Source: JAFDCJ01 sp964527835 (lineage in GTDB: Bacteria; Desulfobacterota; Desulfobacteria; Desulfobacterales; JAFDCJ01). From it: DNA of 64,000 nucleotides. Below are positions 1 through 9,426 of the stretch, in pieces. The translations under genes were made by a program, and so were the position numbers. Numbering within the stretch: position 1 is the stretch's first letter; each line of letters starts with the position of its first letter. The stretch covers positions 1 through 64,000 of the forward strand of contig CAZGNV010000024.1 of NCBI GenBank assembly GCA_964527835.1. Direction: 5' to 3'. The notes beneath the pieces were generated by a model. The model was not told the DNA's origin, searched no databases, and saw only the letters and a program-made list of their open reading frames with translations.

Positions 1-37
1 AAGGAAACGCGTATCCGCTGAGGGGTTTTTGAGAGGG

Positions 38-769
38 TTATGCAAAGCTCTCATAGATTTCGCGGACTCGCGACACCCACAGTCTTTTTCCAGTATAGTG
101 TTTACGGACTTGATTTTCGAAGCTTGGCAGATCACCTTTAATAGCTCCTTTGAAATTAACAAGTGTACGCAAACATGCGCGGGCTGCCAAACCCAATGGA
201 TTGGGGAAGATCTTAAAAAAATCTGGCAATGTTGTTTCAATAAAGCTGTTAATCCGAAGTTTTTCTCTGACAATATCTTTTTCGCGATCCATAAATTCGC
301 GGGCCAGAAACCTGAGCGTTGCCCAGTCGTCTCCAGGGATTTTGGTGCGGGTGGTCATTCCACGGCGCGCAAGCATACCGATCAGTTTGGCGTCCAACGG
401 GTCGGTTTTGCCCCGATTCAATCTTACAATTTCCCTACTGCGAGAAACAGCCAGTGGATGTATCAGAACGTAACGCCGGTTATGATCTTCAAAGAATTGT
501 CCCAAAACCATCCAGTAATGCCCTGTTGGTTCCATGGCAAACAGCACGTTGCCTTTTGCTTTTTCTTGAACCTGTTTAAGCATTTCGTTGTATCCTGCAA
601 TAGAATTTTCCACACTAAATTGGTGCAAAACAGATTGAGCCTTATTCATCAGGGCAACAGACATTTTGTTTTTACCGATATCGATTCCAACAAACCAGCT
701 GGCTTTAATTTTTGTGACTTTTGTTTTTTGACATTTTACTTTATTCTTAGTTTCTGTTACCTTTTTCAT
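38..769 (-). pseudogene. IS110-family transposase, truncated/frameshifted
   Basis: N-terminal catalytic half of an IS110-family (DEDD) transposase. The RuvC-like acidic residues are visible: D30 in VGIDIG, E80 in AMEPTGHYW, and D123/D126 in KTDPLDAKL. The start at 769 has an AGGAGG ribosome site just upstream (771-780). The reading frame stops after 243 residues, whereas intact family members run to roughly 400 residues with a second C-terminal domain carrying a catalytic Ser. After the stop, the +1 frame continues open to the window edge (NPLKNPSADTRF), which suggests a one-base frameshift rather than a natural end. The rest lies outside the window. Probably inactive. It flanks the A+T-rich polysaccharide block. 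Confidence 0.75.
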
Positions 770-1095
770 AGCGTCCTCCTTTTGTATGTATGTTCTTTGT
801 TGGTCAACCTAAACATACCACATTTGAGAGGGCGCTAATTATATAAATTTATTTTCTAAGATAAAGGTCTCCAGAATTGGAATATTATAATAGAAGATTA
901 TTATTTAGAAAAGAAATAGATGCCTTTTAGGCACAATTTTTATGAATCTTTAAAAAAAGCAACGGTATAAAGAAAGGCTCAATAATTCTACCCATATAAA
1001 TTTAAAAGCTCTGAAATCCACGAAATTATTAATAACTTTCGGATTTAAAATAAAGAAAATAATAAATTTAACCAAAGAAGAATTAAAGGGAAAAC
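770..1095. other. A+T-rich spacer after IS110 gene
   Basis: About 325 bp without a convincing gene on either strand. The part next to the transposase start (770-840) presumably holds the IS110 end; this family lacks terminal inverted repeats, so the boundary cannot be fixed. From about 840 onward the sequence is strongly A+T-rich and leads into the heparinase-like gene. Promoter-like A+T tracts occur but none stands out. Confidence 0.5.
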
Positions 1096-3294
1096 ATGAA
1101 AAAAATATTTAAAATACGGAAAATAAATATATTAATTTTAATTTTGTGCTGTTTCGGATTTATCATTTTTTATCCATCACTTTCTTTAAGCACAAACAAA
1201 AAAAATCTTTCGCTTCCTATGAAGCAATTTAGAAAGAATCATCCTCGACTTTTTCTTAACAATAAATTGATACTAAAAATAAAAAAAGAACTATATGGAA
1301 AAAGATTGGATTATTATAAATCGATAAAACATTGGGCAAATAAAAATTTAAAGAAAAAATTTAAAAGTGGAGATTATGGAAATCAAGCAGCTGCATATGC
1401 ACTGATATATCTGTTTGAAAAGGAATTAAAATATCTTTCAGTATCAAAGAAATTACTAAAGAAATCAATTACGTTTTATAAAAACCAGATAGAGAAGAAA
1501 AAAGCTGTTAGTTGGTATAATGCTAGTAGAATAAATGCCTTATGTTCTTATGATTGGCTGTATAATTCTTTGACTGTTAAAGAACGCAACAAGTTTGGAA
1601 ATGATTTGTTAAATCATGTTGGAAATGTACAACCTGATTCAAGAAAAAAAACTATTATCGGGCGTAATTTATCAGATCACACTACTGGCTTTTATGGAAC
1701 CGCTAGTTTACTTTGGTTTGCAGGATTGGCATGTTATGGTGACGGTACTGATGACAGAAAATCAAAGCAGTACTTGGAAAGAGGATTTGACAATTATCTT
1801 AAAATGCTGAAATATAGAAAAAAAATTGCTGGAGACGATGGTGGGCTGGTAACTTATTCTTTAAATTATTCCCTAAAGAATTATCCATGGGCTGAGTTCA
1901 ATTTTTTTCATACTATTAAGTCTGCATTTGATAAAAATTATGCCGATGATTGGCCTTATATAGCATACCTTATTGAATATATCCTCTGGAATAAACTACC
2001 TGGAAATCGATGGTTTGGATCGGGCGATGCCTACCATAAAACTAACAGACTGCCAGGAAAAGATATTTATACGCATCTAGCCCAAATTAGACACTTTTAC
2101 GGAAAGAGATATCCTAATTTGTCAGCCCTTGGAGGATGGATTCAAAAACAATTAAAAAATAGAAACTATGTTTATACTTTTCCTGCTGTCCCTTTATTGC
2201 TAACAGAAATTAATCAAACTCCAGCAGCAAAAAAATTAAGCGAATTCAAATTACCTAATGCTCGGCATTTTAAGAATATTGGACAAATTTTTATGAAATC
2301 AGGATGGGGTGAAGAAGATACTTATGCAAGTTTTACAGCAGGTGGTATTTCTGAAAAGCACAAACATTTTGATGAAAATAATTTTTTGATTTTTAAGAAA
2401 GGCTTTTTAGCCCTGGACACTGGGTCAAGACCTGAGCCTGGAAGCCATTTATTTAATTATTACTGCAGAACCATAGCTCATAATTGCATTCTAATAAATA
2501 TGCCTGGTGAAAAAATGCCAAAGTACTGGGGAAGATATGCACCTGACGAACCGAGGCTTCCAACACCTAATGATGGTGGGCAATATAAAAAGATAGGGGC
2601 TGTAGTGCTTGCATTTGAAACGAACAGAGATTTCACATACTTAGCATCCGACGCCGCTAAGGCATACAATCCAGCTAAATGCTCGGAGGCCTTGCGGCAA
2701 TTTGTATTCATACCGCCAAACTTTTTTGTAATATTCGACAGAGTTATTTCAAAAAAGGCAAATTACAAAAAAAAATGGCTTTTGCATACTGCTCAAAAAC
2801 CTAAAATTTCCGGCAGAACTTTTAGCTCATATCAAAATGGTGGAAGTATTTACTGCAGATCCATGTTACCGGAACGTTCTCGAATATCAATCGTTGGTGG
2901 AACTGGAAAACAATTTTGGAATGGTGGAAGAAATTGGCCATTTCCGAAAGGATATAAAATAAGTAGCAAAAATGAGCTCGTTGGTCAATGGCGTGTTGAA
3001 ATTTCGCCACTAGCAAATAAAAAAAGAGATGTCTTCCTTCATTTTATAGAAGTTGGGGAAAAAAATAATTTAAAAAAAATAAGCATAGCAAAATTAATAA
3101 AAAATGGTAGAAAAGTAGGGATAGCATTTAAAAAGAAAGGATTAACAGCTAAAGTGATGTTTGGATTAGACGGCTTTCCATCAGGTGAAATAAGATTAAA
3201 AAAAAATAATTCATATCATATCGAAAGAAATTTTAAAAAAAGTATACAGAAACAAACTAGTTTAATGTGCGTTACTCGGATAAAAAAATACTGA
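1096..3294 (+). CDS. Heparinase II/III-like polysaccharide lyase family protein
   Basis: A 732-residue protein with an N-terminal hydrophobic segment (residues about 9-30) acting as signal peptide or anchor, then the HPRLF motif that opens heparinase II/III and alginate-lyase-like proteins. An alpha/alpha barrel region follows (about 45-380) and then a beta-sandwich region containing a KHKHFDENNF stretch, typical of the heparinase_II_III domain. Such proteins cleave uronic-acid-containing polysaccharides by beta-elimination and often sit in exopolysaccharide gene clusters, where they trim or release polymer. It opens a run of A+T-rich glycan genes on the same strand. Codon use is heavily A/T-ending, unlike the later two thirds of the window. 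The substrate is unknown. Confidence 0.75.
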   Translation: MKKIFKIRKINILILILCCFGFIIFYPSLSLSTNKKNLSLPMKQFRKNHPRLFLNNKLILKIKKELYGKRLDYYKSIKHWANKNLKKKFKSGDYGNQAAAYALIYLFEKELKYLSVSKKLLKKSITFYKNQIEKKKAVSWYNASRINALCSYDWLYNSLTVKERNKFGNDLLNHVGNVQPDSRKKTIIGRNLSDHTTGFYGTASLLWFAGLACYGDGTDDRKSKQYLERGFDNYLKMLKYRKKIAGDDGGLVTYSLNYSLKNYPWAEFNFFHTIKSAFDKNYADDWPYIAYLIEYILWNKLPGNRWFGSGDAYHKTNRLPGKDIYTHLAQIRHFYGKRYPNLSALGGWIQKQLKNRNYVYTFPAVPLLLTEINQTPAAKKLSEFKLPNARHFKNIGQIFMKSGWGEEDTYASFTAGGISEKHKHFDENNFLIFKKGFLALDTGSRPEPGSHLFNYYCRTIAHNCILINMPGEKMPKYWGRYAPDEPRLPTPNDGGQYKKIGAVVLAFETNRDFTYLASDAAKAYNPAKCSEALRQFVFIPPNFFVIFDRVISKKANYKKKWLLHTAQKPKISGRTFSSYQNGGSIYCRSMLPERSRISIVGGTGKQFWNGGRNWPFPKGYKISSKNELVGQWRVEISPLANKKRDVFLHFIEVGEKNNLKKISIAKLIKNGRKVGIAFKKKGLTAKVMFGLDGFPSGEIRLKKNNSYHIERNFKKSIQKQTSLMCVTRIKKY

Positions 3295-3445
3295 AACCAT
3301 GAATATGCAATATTTAAAAAAAATGGGTAAATAAAATTTTAAAAAAAGGAAAATGATAATAAGGAAAAAAGAACTTAATAAATAAGAAAATAGTAAAACA
3401 CAAAAAATTCAAAAAAAAATTTCTTTTAAGAAAAGAATATTAGAA

Positions 3446-4747
3446 ATGATGAAAATTAAAAAGAAATTTAAAATAAATGAAAATTTGGGGAAAAAAGATA
3501 TAAAGCTTAGAGCTTTTCCTTATCCTTATAAGGCAGCGCTATCTATTTGTTCTGATATAGATTGTTGCGATAAGGAAACCTTTATAAAGATACATCGTTA
3601 TTTAAATACTGAATCTAAGGGGTTGGGTCTTCCAGTAGCTGACTCTTTTTTTGGGATTGGTCGAAATCCTGCACAAATGGCCTATTTCACTTATGAAAAA
3701 AAATATAAACTGAAAGATGGCGAATTTATAAGGCAAGCTATTGAGGATGGGATTATTGACAGCCTTCATTCTTGGGGAGACTTTAACGATGTGTCACCAA
3801 AGTCCTTTGATATAAAAGGGCTTGCATCAGCTTTATTAAAAGAATTCGAAAGTTACAACCTTAAGATAAAAATATGGATAAATCATGGAGATTCATTAAA
3901 TTATCAAAATCTTAAAGCTCGGTTACAAAAAAATTATTGTGGGGATGATCCTTTTTCGCCTTTTTATACAGGAAAAATTTTAGAAAAATTAGGAATTAAA
4001 TACTATTGGAGCGGTGAGTTAACAAAAAAACCTCTTTCAATAAATTCAAAAAAATATAAGCCATTTACTTTCTTTAGTGTTTTAGGGAATTCTGTTAAAA
4101 ACATTATTAAAATTTTAACCAGTCGAAAATGGATGATAAAGGAAAGTACCCTAGTAAAAGATTTAGTACAGCCAGCAATACTGAGAGATGGAAATTGCCT
4201 TCTAAGATTTGTAAGGTACTGCAATCCTAAAGAAAGTTTCCGGATGCCTGCTACAAGAAATTCTTTAAGATACTCTTTAAAAGATTCAAGACTCAAAAAG
4301 TTAATAAAAATGGGCGGATATATGATCCTGTATACGCATCTAGGACGTCCAAAAGTTAGTAACTACGAAGAATTATTTCAAAAAAAAGACCAGGAAGCTT
4401 TGGAAGGGCTTGCTGCATATTATAAAAGCGGTAAAATATGGGTAAGACCAACTATTGATCTTTTAAATTATTGGCTTACATTTCACAGGATTATCTGGAG
4501 TTCTTATCAGAATAAAAAAAATATAATAATTAACCTTCAATATATTGATGATCCGAAAACTGGTAAAAGGCTGCCTGAAAAAGAAGAATTGTCAGGGTTA
4601 TGTTTCTTCTCATATGATCCAGAAAATACCAAAATATTGGTAAATGGAAATGAAATAATGACGTACATTAATCCTCCTGATGAATGCGGATTGCCATCTG
4701 TTCAAATACCAACATCCCCACCGCCGAGAACAGATCTTTTAGTTTAA
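3446..4747 (+). CDS. Polysaccharide-deacetylase-like protein, divergent
   Basis: A 433-residue protein of the glycan cluster that I cannot assign firmly. The N-terminal part has features of a NodB-like barrel: ALSICSDID near residue 33, LHSWGDF near 110 and WINHGD near 145, resembling the metal-site and catalytic motifs of polysaccharide deacetylases, though the usual spacing is not kept. A second acidic-histidine motif, YTHLGRP, lies near residue 292. No signal peptide is evident, suggesting a cytoplasmic location. It lies between the heparinase-like gene and a glycosyltransferase, all on the plus strand, so a role in modifying a polymer or lipid-linked precursor is likely. Base composition is the same A+T-rich type as its neighbours. 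Confidence 0.5.
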   Translation: MMKIKKKFKINENLGKKDIKLRAFPYPYKAALSICSDIDCCDKETFIKIHRYLNTESKGLGLPVADSFFGIGRNPAQMAYFTYEKKYKLKDGEFIRQAIEDGIIDSLHSWGDFNDVSPKSFDIKGLASALLKEFESYNLKIKIWINHGDSLNYQNLKARLQKNYCGDDPFSPFYTGKILEKLGIKYYWSGELTKKPLSINSKKYKPFTFFSVLGNSVKNIIKILTSRKWMIKESTLVKDLVQPAILRDGNCLLRFVRYCNPKESFRMPATRNSLRYSLKDSRLKKLIKMGGYMILYTHLGRPKVSNYEELFQKKDQEALEGLAAYYKSGKIWVRPTIDLLNYWLTFHRIIWSSYQNKKNIIINLQYIDDPKTGKRLPEKEELSGLCFFSYDPENTKILVNGNEIMTYINPPDECGLPSVQIPTSPPPRTDLLV

Positions 4748-4783
4748 AAAATCGGTCTAAATATTTTATTAGGCTATTTTCTG

Positions 4784-5980
4784 ATGCGTGTCGCATACTT
4801 TTGTTCAAAATTTCCTTCATTGACAACTACTTTCATACAAAATGAGGTATATGCACTAAGAGATAGTGAAATTGATGTTGTATTGATCGCCAACCATATT
4901 CCCAAAAAAAATGGACTTCATCCTAAAGATCAATTTTTATTAAAAGAAACGTATTATTTAAATAAAATCAAAAAAATTGTGTATTTAAAATCAAACCTGA
5001 ATTGGTTTATTAAATCTCCTAAAAAATACTTGAAATGCCTATTGCTCGCTTTAAGAATGAAGGACAATTTTAAATACCAAAGAATAAAAAATTTAATTCA
5101 TTTTGCAGTTTCAGCACTTCTTGCTGATTACTTGATAAAGAAAGAGGTAAATCATGTTCATGTTCATTTTGCATTTGGAGCCGCGTCAGTAGCAATATTC
5201 TTAAAAAAACTAAGCGGTATACCTTATAGCATTACAGTTCACGGATCTGATGTTTTGTTAAAAAGACCATTGGTGGAGGAGAAGCTAAAACATGCAAAAT
5301 TCATAATTTCTAACTGTAGATACCACATTAATAATTTAAGAAGACGGTTCCCATCAATTGTTAATAAAAATTTTTTTTTAGTTAGAATTGGTATTGATTT
5401 TAACAACCATCTTTGGAAACCAACTAATGTTTATGGTAAAAATTCAAAGCATAAAATCCTAAATATTGGACGACTTGTTCCAGTTAAATCGCATGAAATT
5501 CTAATTAGGGCGTGCGCTATCCTTCGTGATCATAATGTTGATTTTTTATGCAAAATTGCAGGTGATGGGCCTGAAAAAAAGAAACTTAAGGACATCATCT
5601 CAAAATTTGGGCTTAGTAGCCATGTAATTTTATTGGGGAATATATTTGAAAAGCAAGTTGCCAGGCTATATGATTGGGCTGATATTTTCGTGCTATCATC
5701 AAGGAGCGAAGGCACTCCGATGACCATTGTTGAGGCAATGTCGAAAGAAAAACCAGTAATTGCACCAAAGATAACAGGAATTCCTGAGATGATAATTGAT
5801 TCGCATACTGGGCTGTTATATGAGCCAGGCTCAGCTAATGATTTAGCGGATAAATTAATTGATTTATGCCGGGATCCGGAACTTTGCGCTTTAATGGGTA
5901 AAAATGGGCGAAAAAGAGCAGAAAAAATGTTTGATATTAATTCTAATATAAATAAGATAATAGCACTTTTTTTAAATTAA
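4784..5980 (+). CDS. Glycosyltransferase family 4 (WcaL-like)
   Basis: A 398-residue GT-B fold glycosyltransferase. The N-terminal acceptor domain begins MRVAYFCSKFPSLTTTF, typical of colanic-acid WcaL-like enzymes. An HVHFAFGAAS segment and VHGSDV follow around residues 125-155. The C-terminal nucleotide-sugar domain shows NIGRLVPVKSHE (about residue 227) and the E-x7-E type motif region SRSEGTPMTIVEAMS (about 306-320). It would transfer a sugar from a nucleotide donor to a lipid-linked oligosaccharide at the cytoplasmic face. It starts 36 bases after the deacetylase-like gene in the same A+T-rich run. Family assignment is firm; donor and acceptor cannot be told. Confidence 0.88.
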   Translation: MRVAYFCSKFPSLTTTFIQNEVYALRDSEIDVVLIANHIPKKNGLHPKDQFLLKETYYLNKIKKIVYLKSNLNWFIKSPKKYLKCLLLALRMKDNFKYQRIKNLIHFAVSALLADYLIKKEVNHVHVHFAFGAASVAIFLKKLSGIPYSITVHGSDVLLKRPLVEEKLKHAKFIISNCRYHINNLRRRFPSIVNKNFFLVRIGIDFNNHLWKPTNVYGKNSKHKILNIGRLVPVKSHEILIRACAILRDHNVDFLCKIAGDGPEKKKLKDIISKFGLSSHVILLGNIFEKQVARLYDWADIFVLSSRSEGTPMTIVEAMSKEKPVIAPKITGIPEMIIDSHTGLLYEPGSANDLADKLIDLCRDPELCALMGKNGRKRAEKMFDINSNINKIIALFLN

Positions 5981-5984
5981 TTAC

Positions 5985-6155
5985 ATGTATTTCAAATTAA
6001 TGGGTAAAGCCGAGTTCGATAGTTTTTCTAATTATTTTTTTAGAGCTAAATCAACGGCATCCGCTCATATGAGGAAGATATTTTCAATTACGTGTTTTCG
6101 AATTCATTCTAAAATTGTTTTGGATAAAAGTGGTTCTTTAAAAAAGTTAGGCTGA
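5985..6155 (+). CDS. Small unidentified ORF or gene remnant
   Basis: A 56-codon open frame beginning four bases after the GT4 stop codon, with A/T-rich codon use matching its neighbours. The product is basic, with a hydrophobic-basic middle (MRKIFSITCFRIHSK). I do not recognise it. It faintly resembles the lead-in of hexapeptide-repeat sugar acetyltransferases and could be the remaining start of such a gene, because about 85 bases of non-coding A+T-rich sequence follow before the next gene. No clear ribosome-binding site. May be spurious. Confidence 0.25.
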   Translation: MYFKLMGKAEFDSFSNYFFRAKSTASAHMRKIFSITCFRIHSKIVLDKSGSLKKLG

Positions 6156-6240
6156 TTATAAAGTTTTCTATTTACACTAATAACGACCTATGACTTTTTT
6201 AAGATATTCGGTTTGAAAATTATTTCGGATTCATAGGATA

Positions 6241-7116
6241 ATGAAATACAGTATCATTACACCAGCACAAAATGAATCTAAACATATATCTCTTGCAATC
6301 GAAAGTGTAATACAGCAGAGTTTAAAGCCTAGAGAATGGATCATTGTAGATGATCGCTCTTCTGATGATACATGGCAATTAATAAAAAAAGCTTCAAAGC
6401 AATATAAATTTATAAAGCCAGTCCGAATAAACGGTGAAAGAAAACGAAGTGTAGGTGCTAATGTAGTAAACGTATTTAATGCAGGTTACTGTGAACTCTC
6501 CAAGCCGATAGATTTTATAACAAAAATGGATGCCGATATCGTTTTAGAGCCAGACTACTTTGCGAAAATTCTAAAACTATTCTTGGAGGACTCACAGTTA
6601 GGGATGGCCTCTGGGAAAACATATATTAGAGAAAATAATGATTGGATACTAGAACGGATACCTGATACACATGTAAGCGGTGCTTGTAAAACTTATCGGT
6701 ATGAATGCTTTGAGAAAATTGAAGGATTAATTCCACTGCTCGGGTGGGATATTTTAGATTGTAGCAAGGCAAGAATGAAGGGTTGGAAAACCCGTTCTTA
6801 TAGAAACCTGCCAATATATCATTTACGAAGAATGGGTTCTGCAAAAGGAATGCTTAGAGGGCGCATTAGAACTGGAAGGGTTATGTTTATAATAAGAGCA
6901 CATCCGCTTTTTGTTTTAGGGAAATCTCTATACCGAAGTCTTGAAAAGCCATATTTCTCAGGATTAATTATAATAGTTGGATATTTAGCTTCATTTTTTA
7001 CGAAGCCACCAAGACTCGAGGATATGGAGTTGGCAAAATTTTTAAGGTCTGAGCAGCTGATGCGTCTTAAAGGGAACCAATTTTCAAAAGAAGAAATATT
7101 ACCCAAAAAACTTTAA
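6241..7116 (+). CDS. Glycosyltransferase family 2
   Basis: A 291-residue GT-A fold glycosyltransferase. The N-terminus YSIITPAQNE is the nucleotide-binding first strand, IVDDRSSDDTW (about residues 36-46) carries the first acidic motif, and TKMDADIVLEPDYF (about 96-109) is the DxD-type metal-binding motif. A hydrophobic stretch near residues 234-255 suggests loose membrane association. It would add a sugar during assembly of the extracellular polymer made by this cluster. About 260 bp separate it from the GT4 gene. Donor and linkage are not predictable from sequence. Confidence 0.87.
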   Translation: MKYSIITPAQNESKHISLAIESVIQQSLKPREWIIVDDRSSDDTWQLIKKASKQYKFIKPVRINGERKRSVGANVVNVFNAGYCELSKPIDFITKMDADIVLEPDYFAKILKLFLEDSQLGMASGKTYIRENNDWILERIPDTHVSGACKTYRYECFEKIEGLIPLLGWDILDCSKARMKGWKTRSYRNLPIYHLRRMGSAKGMLRGRIRTGRVMFIIRAHPLFVLGKSLYRSLEKPYFSGLIIIVGYLASFFTKPPRLEDMELAKFLRSEQLMRLKGNQFSKEEILPKKL

Positions 7117-7163
7117 TACTCATATATGAAAAAATCATGAAATAGCACCTTCCCGGGGGTTCT

Positions 7164-8447
7164 TTGGCTGAATTTCGAAAATGGGAGCGTGACATTGCAA
7201 GGGCGTTAGAACGATATCCATTTCTCCGCTTAATTACAAAAGAGGCATATAAGCGAATAGTATATTTCTATTTTCGAAAACCAAACTTCAAGTTTGAAAT
7301 TCACAAAAATGCCTCCATCGTAACTCCATACCAATGGGCCAATCTTCCTGAGGATGAAAAAGAGTCGTTTTTCGGATATTACGATAAGTCGCCTTGGTCC
7401 TCAAATATGAGATTTGCCATTCTCAATCTACGTGAAAAGGATTATTTAAAAGTAGTCGTTTTTGACCAAAAAAAAAAAAGATTGATCCAGGTTGGGAAAA
7501 GTTTAACCTGGAATTGGCAGCAGGGTTGTATGAGTCAATGGCTTCCAAGTAGTTACAAAAAAATTATTGTCTATAATTGTTCTGAAAAAGATAAATTAGG
7601 TTGTCGTATTAAAGAATTGGGAGGAGAACTTGATCGATTTATTGAATATCCCATACAATCATTAAATCCGAGAAAGTTTGAAGCATTAGCTCTAAATTAT
7701 CGTTTATTATGGAAACTTCGACCCGAATATGGCTATAATGTTAATTCTATTAATTTTTCCAAAAACCAAAGTATTGATAAAGACGGAATTTGGAGAGTTA
7801 ATCTCGATACTGGCTGCGCTGACCTTATTATCAGTCTTGCAAGGCTATCGGAAACAAATCCCTGCAAATCAATGGTAGGTGCCGCGCATAAGGTTAATCA
7901 TCTACTTTATTCTCCTTCGGGCAAGCATTTTATCTTTTTGCATCGATTTTACAATAAAAAAAGAAAATATTCGCGTCTTTATTCTGCCAATACTGATGGT
8001 AACGAATTGACTCTGCTTATGGACGACCATATGGTTTCTCATTATCATTGGAGAGATGATGAAAATATTATCGTATGGGGACGAAAGAGGCAGTTTGGCG
8101 ATCATTATTATTTAGTCAATGTTAAAAATGCTAAAAGCAAAATTATAGGAGAAAATATTTTAGATATTTATGATGATGGTCATTGCACTTTTTCTCCAAA
8201 CTGTCGATGGATCCTCACTGATACTTATCCTGATCGTGGCCGTATGCAATTGTTAATACTTTTCGATACTAAGGAAAATAAATTCTTAATATTAGGTAGT
8301 TTTTTTTCTCCTCCGCAATTCTCCGGAGCGAAGAGGTGCGATTTGCACCCGCGATGGAGCCCAGATGGGAAATGGATATCTATTGATTCAGCACATGAAG
8401 GAATCCGCCGAGCATATTTTTTAAATGTAGAACAGTTGGTAGAGTAA
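7164..8447 (+). CDS. Beta-propeller protein of the glycan cluster
   Basis: A 427-residue protein whose best start is a TTG at 7164 behind a GGGGGT tract; no ATG lies near the N-terminus. It lacks a signal peptide. Repeated short blocks of the TolB/WD40 type (SPSGKHFIFLHR near 251, FSPNCRWILTD near 342, HPRWSPDGKWISID near 396) indicate a beta-propeller of about six to seven blades, as in oligogalacturonate-lyase-like or TolB-like proteins. I infer a role tied to the surrounding glycosyltransferases, because similar propeller proteins recur in exopolysaccharide clusters, but no enzymatic residue is recognisable. Codon use is A+T-rich, though less extreme than upstream. Confidence 0.55.
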   Translation: MAEFRKWERDIARALERYPFLRLITKEAYKRIVYFYFRKPNFKFEIHKNASIVTPYQWANLPEDEKESFFGYYDKSPWSSNMRFAILNLREKDYLKVVVFDQKKKRLIQVGKSLTWNWQQGCMSQWLPSSYKKIIVYNCSEKDKLGCRIKELGGELDRFIEYPIQSLNPRKFEALALNYRLLWKLRPEYGYNVNSINFSKNQSIDKDGIWRVNLDTGCADLIISLARLSETNPCKSMVGAAHKVNHLLYSPSGKHFIFLHRFYNKKRKYSRLYSANTDGNELTLLMDDHMVSHYHWRDDENIIVWGRKRQFGDHYYLVNVKNAKSKIIGENILDIYDDGHCTFSPNCRWILTDTYPDRGRMQLLILFDTKENKFLILGSFFSPPQFSGAKRCDLHPRWSPDGKWISIDSAHEGIRRAYFLNVEQLVE

Positions 8448-8529
8448 AAAAATGATCATATCATTATCGCACACATAAATGGTTTAGTTGATTTATTGAA
8501 GACAAATCTTTCGCTTAGTAAAATAGAAA

Positions 8530-9294
8530 ATGATTAAAAGCTTTCATATCCTTAACATAAAGGTCACGCCATGTGAACCAGAAGAGCTCCATAAGGAAAT
8601 ATCGAGATTAATTTTTAAAGGCGGACCCTCATTTATCTTATCAGGAAATGTTCATGGGATAAATCTAGCACGAAAAATCAAATGGTTGGCAGATTTCTAT
8701 GAAAAGGCCGACATAGTGCGAGTTGATGGATTTGGAATAGTACTAGGAGCGCGCATCTTAGGGCAAAAAATATGTAAACGCCTAACCTGGGCTGATTGGG
8801 GATGGATGCTTTCAAAGTATCTGTCACAAAAAGGGCATAGTTTATATTTACTTGGAGGCCCTAAAGGTGTTGCACAAAAAGCAGCTAAGAAACTAAAAAA
8901 ATATGCAGATGGATTAAATATATTGGGAACACATCACGGTTATTTTAAAAAAGAAGGAGCTCAAAATGAGTCTGTAATAACAAACATTAATAAAGTTAAA
9001 CCAGATATTTTGATTGTTGCCTTCGGAATGCCTATGCAGGAGCGTTGGATTCTAGCAAATTATAAAAAAATCAAATCAAAAATATTCATAACAGCTGGAG
9101 CAGGTTTAGAATATTTAGCAGGGGAGTTAAAACGCTGCCCAAAATGGATGAGTGAAACGGGGCTTGAATGGCTTTTCAGGTTGATGTTGCAACCAAAAAG
9201 AATGGGAAAGCGTTATCTAGTTGGGAACAGCACATTCCTTATTGATGTTCTGAGGGAAAGGGCAAAAAATTCGGCAACGACAAGAAGGGATTAA
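8530..9294 (+). CDS. WecG/TagA/CpsF family glycosyltransferase (GT26)
   Basis: A 254-residue protein with the full GT26 signature: SGNVHGINLARK near residue 38, ADIVRVDGFGIVLGARILG near 62, KRLTWADWGWML near 85, LYLLGGPKGVAQKAA near 111, and the C-terminal VAFGMPMQERWI plus GLEWLFRLMLQPKRMGKRY. The family transfers N-acetylmannosaminuronic acid or N-acetylmannosamine to lipid-linked GlcNAc, normally an early membrane-associated step in building surface polymers. It ends the plus-strand glycan run; its TAA stop sits five bases before an IS5-type element. Length is normal for the family. Confidence 0.92.
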   Translation: MIKSFHILNIKVTPCEPEELHKEISRLIFKGGPSFILSGNVHGINLARKIKWLADFYEKADIVRVDGFGIVLGARILGQKICKRLTWADWGWMLSKYLSQKGHSLYLLGGPKGVAQKAAKKLKKYADGLNILGTHHGYFKKEGAQNESVITNINKVKPDILIVAFGMPMQERWILANYKKIKSKIFITAGAGLEYLAGELKRCPKWMSETGLEWLFRLMLQPKRMGKRYLVGNSTFLIDVLRERAKNSATTRRD

Positions 9295-9299
9295 AACTA

Positions 9300-9316
9300 G
9301 AAGCCATTTCAAAACC
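9300..9316 (+). repeat. Left inverted repeat of IS5-type element
   Basis: GAAGCCATTTCAAAACC, matching the reverse complement of 10225-10241 without mismatch. A TA dinucleotide precedes it. Confidence 0.88.
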
Positions 9317-9426
9317 CAATAAATTGTGGTTCAACTTCGGGAAATCACAATATATAGTATATTCAAAAAGTTACAGGTCTAGACTTTTCTAGTATTTTTG
9401 TGTATTAAGCTATTGGGAGGTGCCCA

